38,063 nucleotides of DNA from positions 1 through 38,063 of the forward strand of contig JAJYAG010000050.1 in NCBI GenBank assembly GCA_021779665.1, read 5' to 3'. Positions 34,255 through 38,063 of the stretch are shown piece by piece. Each line of letters starts with the position of its first letter. Within the stretch, counting starts at the first letter, position 1. The DNA comes from Bacteroidota bacterium (GTDB taxonomy: Bacteria; Bacteroidota; Bacteroidia; Bacteroidales; JAAUTT01). A model generated the notes under the pieces. The model did no database searches and was not told the origin of the DNA. It worked only from the letters and a program-made list of their open reading frames with translations. A program made the position numbers and the translations under genes.

Positions 34255-35337
34255 TTATTTGTAAATCAATATCTTATTTTTATTTACCTCGTACTTAAAA
34301 GGTTCAATCAGGCTTAAAGCATGTAATACCTCCTCAACCGACTCCTTGTCAAATTTTCCTGAAAAAACCACCGGACCGAGTTTGGCATATTTCAAAGTCA
34401 CTTCTACATTATACCAGCGTTCGAGCTTTTTAACGATATCATCAAAAGGCTCACTATTAAAAACAAGTATGTTATTCTTCCAGGAAGTCACACTTTCGGT
34501 TTTCACCTGACTTTGAACCACAACCTTTAAGTCTTCGGGTTCCACTAGCGTATTTTCTTCAGTTTGCTTAACAGGGTTGTTAAGGGCTAACTTATTGATT
34601 TCTCTGTAAAACACAGCTTTCTGATTAGGCGCAAGCACCAATGGCTTCTCGGTTTCGGAGGCCGGTTGATTGGAGTGATTTCTTAAAATTTCAACTTTAC
34701 CGGTAACCAGGGTGGTTTCAGTCAAATTCTCATCCGGGTATGATTTTACATTGAATTTGGTTCCTAAAACCCGCACGGTAATATCTTTTGTTTTCACAAG
34801 AAACGGACTGGAAGGGTTTTTCTTTACATCGAAAAAAGCTTCACCATCGAGAGTAACGGTGCGGTTTTCAGTAGCAAAGCTACCCGGATATTTTAATGTA
34901 CTTCCTGAATTAAGTGTCACAACCGACCCGTCGGGAAGCTCTATGGTTGACTTCGAGCCATAGGCTACTGTTACTTTGTAAAACTTGTCGCCGGTTCTTT
35001 TAACCGGAGTATTTTCAGGAGCTAAAAAGAACCATGCCAGTCCAAAGCCAATGATTAATACCGCAGCGTAACGGAGTACGAAACGGACAACTTTTATAGG
35101 ATTTACTTTTGAATTCTTCTCTTCGTTTTCAAATCCAAGTTTTTGGTGTAACAATTTTAACACCTCTGCCCCTGAAGCGCTCTCTTCGGGATTTTCATCC
35201 CATATCTGCTGCACCAGCCTGTCCAGCTCCGAACTGTTCTTATCCAGATGACGCAGCAATTCCAGGTTTTCTTCAGGTGTTGAAATGCCCTGATGAAACC
35301 GTTCCAGCAATTTTTCTATTTCAATTCTTTCTTTCAT
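34255..35337 (-). CDS. FecR-family anti-sigma factor 2
   Basis: An inner-membrane anti-sigma factor paired with sigma2 and SusC2. 360 residues from the ATG at 35337; the longer frame would begin with TTG. The N-terminal helical domain (1-80) contains LLERFHQGISTPEENLELLRHL. The transmembrane helix is at about 88-106 (VLRYAAVLIIGFGLAWFFL). The periplasmic FecR domain follows (about 120-215, LPDGSVVTLNSGSTLKYPGSF, LDGEAFFDVKK), then a linker of about 50 residues rich in K, E and T that is longer than in FecR1, then a C-terminal DUF4974-like domain (FDDIVKKLERWYNVEVTL). The gap to sigma2 is unusually long (393 bases) and full of repeats. Confidence 0.95.
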   Translation of the reverse strand: MKERIEIEKLLERFHQGISTPEENLELLRHLDKNSSELDRLVQQIWDENPEESASGAEVLKLLHQKLGFENEEKNSKVNPIKVVRFVLRYAAVLIIGFGLAWFFLAPENTPVKRTGDKFYKVTVAYGSKSTIELPDGSVVTLNSGSTLKYPGSFATENRTVTLDGEAFFDVKKNPSSPFLVKTKDITVRVLGTKFNVKSYPDENLTETTLVTGKVEILRNHSNQPASETEKPLVLAPNQKAVFYREINKLALNNPVKQTEENTLVEPEDLKVVVQSQVKTESVTSWKNNILVFNSEPFDDIVKKLERWYNVEVTLKYAKLGPVVFSGKFDKESVEEVLHALSLIEPFKYEVNKNKILIYK

Positions 35338-35402
35338 ACATATACTATTAAATCGAAAACAGGAGATCAATGATCCGCTATGATATTTTTTTTATTTTTT
35401 TA

Positions 35403-35428
35403 GGTTTCTCACTTCGTTCGAAATGACA
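35403..35428. repeat. Dispersed 'CTGAGC..GAAG' family, inverted variant
   Basis: TTCTCACTTCGTTCGAAATGACA, read on the opposite strand, gives the TGTCATTTCGAACGAAG variant of the family also seen at 24-49, 1614-1640 and 35507-35532. It faces the copy at 35507 across a long hairpin. Confidence 0.55.
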
Positions 35429-35446
35429 ATGAGTCATTTAGGTATT

Positions 35447-35493
35447 TATGGTGTGGGCTTGGTTACGGCGAAGCCGCAACCAAGCCCACCATA
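35447..35493. repeat. Long hairpin with GAA loop
   Basis: GGGCTTGGTTACGGC pairs with GCCGCAACCAAGCCC (14 of 15 positions) around a 3-base GAA loop; the stem extends outward through TATGG / CCATA with a 2-base bulge. No long T tract follows on either strand, so it does not look like a standard terminator. Confidence 0.7.
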
Positions 35494-35506
35494 CACTCAA
35501 AGACTT

Positions 35507-35532
35507 GTCATCCTGAGCAGAGCGAAGGATCT
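35507..35532. repeat. Dispersed 'CTGAGC..GAAG' repeat, copy 4
   Basis: GTCATCCTGAGCAGAGCGAAG followed by GATCT. It is the direct-orientation partner of the inverted copy at 35403-35428, so the pair brackets the hairpin at 35447-35493. Confidence 0.6.
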
Positions 35533-35666
35533 AATTATTTTCTCCTTACAACAGTGATTTTTTTATAACTGACAAATTCATGAAATTAAAACCACCTTGC
35601 ACTAAATCCCTCTCCTAAATGGAGATGGATTTTGAGGAGCTACAAATTAAGTTGTGCGTTCTTCCT

Positions 35667-35701
35667 CCCCTCTCTTGCAGGAGAGGGGCTGGGGGTGAGG
35701 T
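35667..35701. repeat. CCCCTCTCT...GGAGAGGGG palindromic repeat, copy 5
   Basis: CCCCTCTC pairs with GAGAGGGG, followed by CTGGGGGTGAGGT. It lies about 30 bases past the sigma2 stop; a more degenerate copy (TCCCTCTCC...GGAGATGGA) is at about 35607-35640. Confidence 0.65.
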
Positions 35702-35730
35702 CCTTAAGATCTTTTTTGAAGAAATCAGAA

Positions 35731-36291
35731 TTAAAAAATAAACAGAAAAGCCCCGAACTCGGCAACCTTTTTCCGCAGGAACTCAATCGACTTGCTGATT
35801 TGGGTATTAACAGTACTTTCGGTAATGGATAGTTTTGTGGCAATTTCTTTATAGGAAAGGCCTTTGGTTCGGCTCAGGAAAAATATTTCACGGCGACGCG
35901 GAGGAAGCTCGGCAATTGCATTTTCGAGAACTTCCTGGAGCTCCTTGTATTCGTAGGTATTTTCTGCAAACGACTCTTCATTTGCTGCCTGCTTAAGGGT
36001 GAAATCGATAAAGCGCTGTCGGTAAACAGCCTTTTTTAATTGATTGAATATAGTATGCCGGGCAATGGACTGGATATATGCTGAAAAAGATTTTTCCTGA
36101 TCAATCAGAAAACGATTTTCCCACACCGCAATAAACACTACCTGAGCTATCTCCTGTGCTTCTTCCCTGGAATGCAAAAAATGGAAAGCCAGATTGAAAA
36201 TCCGGGAGTAGTAATGATTGAAAATTTCATCGAACGCCCTTTGATCATTGCTTTTCAAACGGCTTATCAATTGTTTCTCGTCAAACGACAT
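35731..36291 (-). CDS. ECF sigma-70 factor 2 (FecI-type)
   Basis: An alternative sigma factor for the SusCD-2 locus. 186 residues from the ATG at 36291; the longer open frame starts with TTG and would overlap the promoter. Region 2: FDEIFNHYYSRIFNLAFHFLHSREEAQEIAQVVFIAVWENR (20-60). Region 4: LPPRRREIFFLSRTKGLSYKEIATKLSITESTVNTQISKSI (about 129-169) with a helix-turn-helix. The hydrophobic tail AFLFIF matches the tail style of sigma1. It is the first gene of the minus-strand PUL and has a recognisable Bacteroidota -7 box 19 bases upstream. Confidence 0.95.
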   Translation of the reverse strand: MSFDEKQLISRLKSNDQRAFDEIFNHYYSRIFNLAFHFLHSREEAQEIAQVVFIAVWENRFLIDQEKSFSAYIQSIARHTIFNQLKKAVYRQRFIDFTLKQAANEESFAENTYEYKELQEVLENAIAELPPRRREIFFLSRTKGLSYKEIATKLSITESTVNTQISKSIEFLRKKVAEFGAFLFIF

Positions 36292-36614
36292 TGGTAGCAG
36301 TGTGTTTGTGCAAAGATAATGATATTTAGAAGGCTGCCTGTTTTTCAAAAAAGATTATTCGGCATTGGAATACCTGAGGCAGGGTTGTGGTCTTACATCT
36401 TAAAATGAAATGGTTACTGTTCATAACCGGTAATTTTGACAGGTACAAAATTGCCGAAACACAGAATAAGGAAATCGCCAGAGCCTTCGTCCAAAGAGAA
36501 TTTCCGTTTGAATGACAAAAACCAGTTTTTATCAAATAAATGTAACCATTCGCCCATGGCTGTGAACTTTTGGCATTGGGTTTGCTTTATAATAGCATAT
36601 AAACAAAACGAAAA
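36292..36614. other. Divergent promoter region, sigma2 / small membrane protein
   Basis: About 320 bases between divergent genes. It contains the sigma2 -7 box (36311-36318). On the plus strand a 35-codon frame (36405-36512) is open but has no ribosome-binding signal and no recognisable product. The 60 bases before 36615 are AT-rich and may hold that gene's promoter. Nothing else recognised. Confidence 0.5.
36311..36318 (-). promoter_or_regulatory. Bacteroidota-type -7 box for sigma2
   Basis: On the minus strand TATCTTTG matches the -7 consensus TAnnTTTG exactly and ends 19 bases before the sigma2 ATG. A TTTG that could serve as the -33 box is at 36346-36349, but the 27-base spacing is longer than the usual 19 or so, so only the -7 box is well supported. 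Confidence 0.55.
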
Positions 36615-36896
36615 ATGAAATACACTAAGAAATTATATAATGCCGATTTTACTTCCGGCAGATTAGTTCGTCCAAAAAATCCGGCTGTGAGGTTGTTTAC
36701 CGACCTTATCATCAGTCCGTGGTACTTATTCCTGTTCATGGTGGTGTGTGCCTTTTATCCTACTGCAATTTTCGCCGACAGCTATCGTTATTTCAGATTA
36801 CAATACCTGAGAATGAACGGTGATAATTTCAGGAATTCATTTCACAACCATGTTCAACACTCTTTGCAGAGCATGAAAAATCTTTTACCAAATTAA
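36615..36896 (+). CDS. Small membrane protein of unknown function
   Basis: A 93-residue protein I do not recognise. It has a basic N-terminus (about 1-25), one strongly hydrophobic segment about 28-53 (LIISPWYLFLFMVVCAFYPTAIFA) that should span the membrane, and a polar, histidine- and asparagine-rich tail. No signal-peptidase site or enzyme motif is evident. It is a single gene followed by a good plus-strand terminator, which supports it being a real transcript. It is divergent from sigma2. Start chosen at the only ATG before the hydrophobic segment, preceded by an AAACGAAAA stretch. Confidence 0.55.
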   Translation: MKYTKKLYNADFTSGRLVRPKNPAVRLFTDLIISPWYLFLFMVVCAFYPTAIFADSYRYFRLQYLRMNGDNFRNSFHNHVQHSLQSMKNLLPN

Positions 36897-36953
36897 TTCA
36901 GACCAAGTTAGTTTATAGATTTGATAGTTAGTAGTTAGTTTATTAGTTATTTG

Positions 36954-36985
36954 AAAATCTCCGGTCCAACCTTACCGGGGATTTT
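36954..36985 (+). terminator. Rho-independent terminator after the small membrane protein
   Basis: A 12-base-pair stem (AAAATCTCCGGT / ACCGGGGATTTT, one G-T pair) with an 8-base loop, then TGTTTTTAT on the plus strand. A longer reading frame of the next gene would run through this hairpin, which argues for that gene's downstream start. Confidence 0.85.
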
Positions 36986-37064
36986 TGTTTTTATACCCTT
37001 CCCTAATTTAAGCATCTCCCCTTTCAAATTTTCCTTTACCTTTGAAACCACAGAGGAGAGAATA

Positions 37065-37865
37065 ATGAAACTGAGTTTTTGCAGTCTGAGCAGCGGCAGC
37101 AGTGGAAATTGCTACTATTTGGGAAATGAATTTCACGGGATACTGATTGATGCCGGAATTAGTGCCGGAGCCATCCGTAAATTTCTTAAGAGTCTGGGAA
37201 TATCAGTTAATTCCATTATGGGAGTGCTTGTTACCCATAATCATTTTGATCATACCAAAGGCCTTGAAGTTCTTACCCGAAAGCTGAATATTCCGGTTTT
37301 TACCACCGAAAAAGTGTGGGACAGCATTATTTCACCACCAATGGCCCAACACATAAGCAGCGATTGCATCCGTAAAATCCCGCTTCTGCAAAAGTTCAAC
37401 CTGGCAGGTTTTGATATCGAAGCGTTCCCTGTTCATCACGACGCTCCTGAAACCATCGGGTTTCATATAACATGCAGCGAAAAGAAAATAACCATTGTCA
37501 CCGATTTGGGACACATATGCCAAACCGCTTCACAATTTATAAAAGCAGCGAACTTACTCGTAATTGAATCGAATTACGACGAACAAATGCTTCTGAATGG
37601 TAATTATCCCGCATTTTTGAAAGCACGCATCAAATCGGATAACGGCCACCTTGGGAATCATCAAACATCCGAATTTCTTGCCGAGTGCTTTCACACGAAT
37701 CTCAGTCACATCTGTCTTGCTCACCTCAGTAAAAACAACAATACTCCTGAAAAAGCATTGCAGACACTTCAGCAGAAGTTCAGAGAAAAAGAAATATCAC
37801 TTGAATCACTGCAGAAATTGATGGTTTTGAACAGAAACACACCTACCGATATCATCAACTTCTAG
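37065..37865 (+). CDS. YycJ/WalJ-like metallo-beta-lactamase-fold hydrolase
   Basis: 266 residues from the ATG at 37065, which follows a GAGGAGAG ribosome-binding site; an earlier ATG at 36951 lies in the terminator. Members of this family are cytoplasmic metal-dependent nucleases or hydrolases, and the Bacillus homologue is linked to DNA repair and cell-wall regulation. The N-terminal FCSLSSGSSGNCYYLG (5-20) and metal motif THNHFDH (H58, H60, D62, H63) are clear. Further ligands are likely H in VHHDAPE (about 125-131), D in IVTDLGH, and the terminal HLSKNNNTPEKAL box that is typical of the YycJ group. Housekeeping in character and unrelated to the PULs. Confidence 0.9.
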   Translation: MKLSFCSLSSGSSGNCYYLGNEFHGILIDAGISAGAIRKFLKSLGISVNSIMGVLVTHNHFDHTKGLEVLTRKLNIPVFTTEKVWDSIISPPMAQHISSDCIRKIPLLQKFNLAGFDIEAFPVHHDAPETIGFHITCSEKKITIVTDLGHICQTASQFIKAANLLVIESNYDEQMLLNGNYPAFLKARIKSDNGHLGNHQTSEFLAECFHTNLSHICLAHLSKNNNTPEKALQTLQQKFREKEISLESLQKLMVLNRNTPTDIINF

Positions 37866-37890
37866 CAAAAAAGAATCTTGTAAACTTATT

Positions 37891-37920
37891 TTTGTTTCGG
37901 AAGTTTTTATATTAGCCTTG
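37891..37920 (+). promoter_or_regulatory. Bacteroidota-type promoter for the final lipoprotein gene
   Basis: A -33 box TTTG (37891-37894) and a -7 box TAGCCTTG (37913-37920; seven of eight against TAnnTTTG counting free positions) are separated by 18 bases, close to the expected spacing. The ATG follows 23 bases later. Confidence 0.5.
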
Positions 37921-37943
37921 GATAATCTTCTAACAATCAGGTA

Positions 37944-38063
37944 ATGAAAAACTACTTTTTAGCACCACTGGTCGTGCTGTTTTATGTTGCTATTTCCTGC
38001 ACTACCATCATTCCAAAAGCCAGTAATCTGCCTCGAAGCACTCCTGAAGCAGAAGGGGTTTCC
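37944..38063 (+). CDS. Partial lipoprotein, probable serine beta-lactamase-family hydrolase
   Basis: Only the first 40 codons are in the window; the gene runs off the end. It starts with a signal peptide and a lipobox AISC (C18), then a short linker ending LPRSTPEAEGVS. That STPEAEGVS block is how many Bacteroidota exported serine hydrolases of the beta-lactamase (PF00144) type begin, so that family is my best guess from knowledge of such proteins. The catalytic SxxK would lie beyond the window and cannot be checked. The start is supported by the upstream promoter pair. Confidence 0.6.
   Translation, partial: MKNYFLAPLVVLFYVAISCTTIIPKASNLPRSTPEAEGVS

Larger units (their letters stand above)
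35338..35730. other. Repeat-filled gap between sigma2 and FecR2
   Basis: 393 bases without a gene, although sigma and FecR genes are normally adjacent. In order it holds an inverted CTGAGC-family copy (35403-35428), a large hairpin (35447-35493), a direct CTGAGC-family copy (35507-35532), a degenerate and an intact CCCCTCTCC-family copy (about 35607-35640 and 35667-35701). No promoter was recognised. Confidence 0.7.

Noticed and set aside
36405-36512. 35-codon frame starting MKWLLFITG in the sigma2 / small protein gap
   Set aside because: No ribosome-binding site, no terminator after it and no recognisable feature beyond a short hydrophobic start. Cannot be supported.
36951-37064. N-terminal extension of the metallo-beta-lactamase-fold gene
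   Set aside because: It would translate a rho-independent terminator, while a good ribosome-binding site and the conserved FCSLSSGSSGN start lie at 37065.

Overview
The window looks like a chromosomal stretch of an anaerobic Bacteroidota (Bacteroidales-type) carbohydrate degrader. The reasons are two SusC/SusD pairs, two FecI-type sigma factor/FecR anti-sigma pairs, many exported glycoside hydrolases with lipoprotein or 'SQ/AQ'-ending signal peptides, Bacteroidota-type -7 boxes (TAnnTTTG), and intergenic gaps filled with dispersed imperfect palindromes. No tRNA, rRNA, CRISPR array or intact transposase was seen.

Layout. (1) 101-9639, plus strand: exported GH29 fucosidase, exported GH42 beta-galactosidase and exported GH28 polygalacturonase. 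These are followed with almost no gaps by a D-lyxose/D-mannose isomerase-like enzyme, a PfkB sugar kinase, a mannitol-1-phosphate dehydrogenase-family enzyme and a mutarotase-like lipoprotein. This reads as depolymerisation of a pectin- or plant-glycan-like polymer coupled to a small cytoplasmic sugar/polyol route. (2) 9640-9946: a convergent gap holding a MITE-like element. (3) 9947-14175: three poorly known exported proteins, namely a clan-CD (caspase-like) candidate facing away from an overlapping lipoprotein and TPR-like pair. (4) 14184-16004, minus strand: an unknown exported beta-rich protein and an exported 1-Cys peroxiredoxin with a clear terminator.

(5) 16308-36291, minus strand: two regulated SusCD modules with a block of enzymes between them. 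In transcription order: sigma2, FecR2, SusC2, SusD2, a GH43-like propeller, a tandem GH43-GH43, a GH43, a clan GH-A glycosidase, then sigma1, FecR1, SusC1, SusD1 and a strong terminator at 16239-16262. Both SusC proteins carry the N-terminal STN domain expected of transducers that signal through FecR to an ECF sigma factor. The GH43 set suggests arabinan, arabinogalactan or arabinoxylan as substrate. (6) 36615-38063, plus strand: a small membrane protein, a YycJ/WalJ-like metallo-beta-lactamase-fold hydrolase and the start of a lipoprotein that probably belongs to the serine beta-lactamase-like family.

The least explained parts are the isomerase/kinase/dehydrogenase cassette (5483-8499), the exported 9947-14175 module, and the four families of palindromic repeats, several of which sit directly after stop codons inside the polysaccharide-utilisation operons. 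Family assignments are made from motifs read by eye; no search was run.
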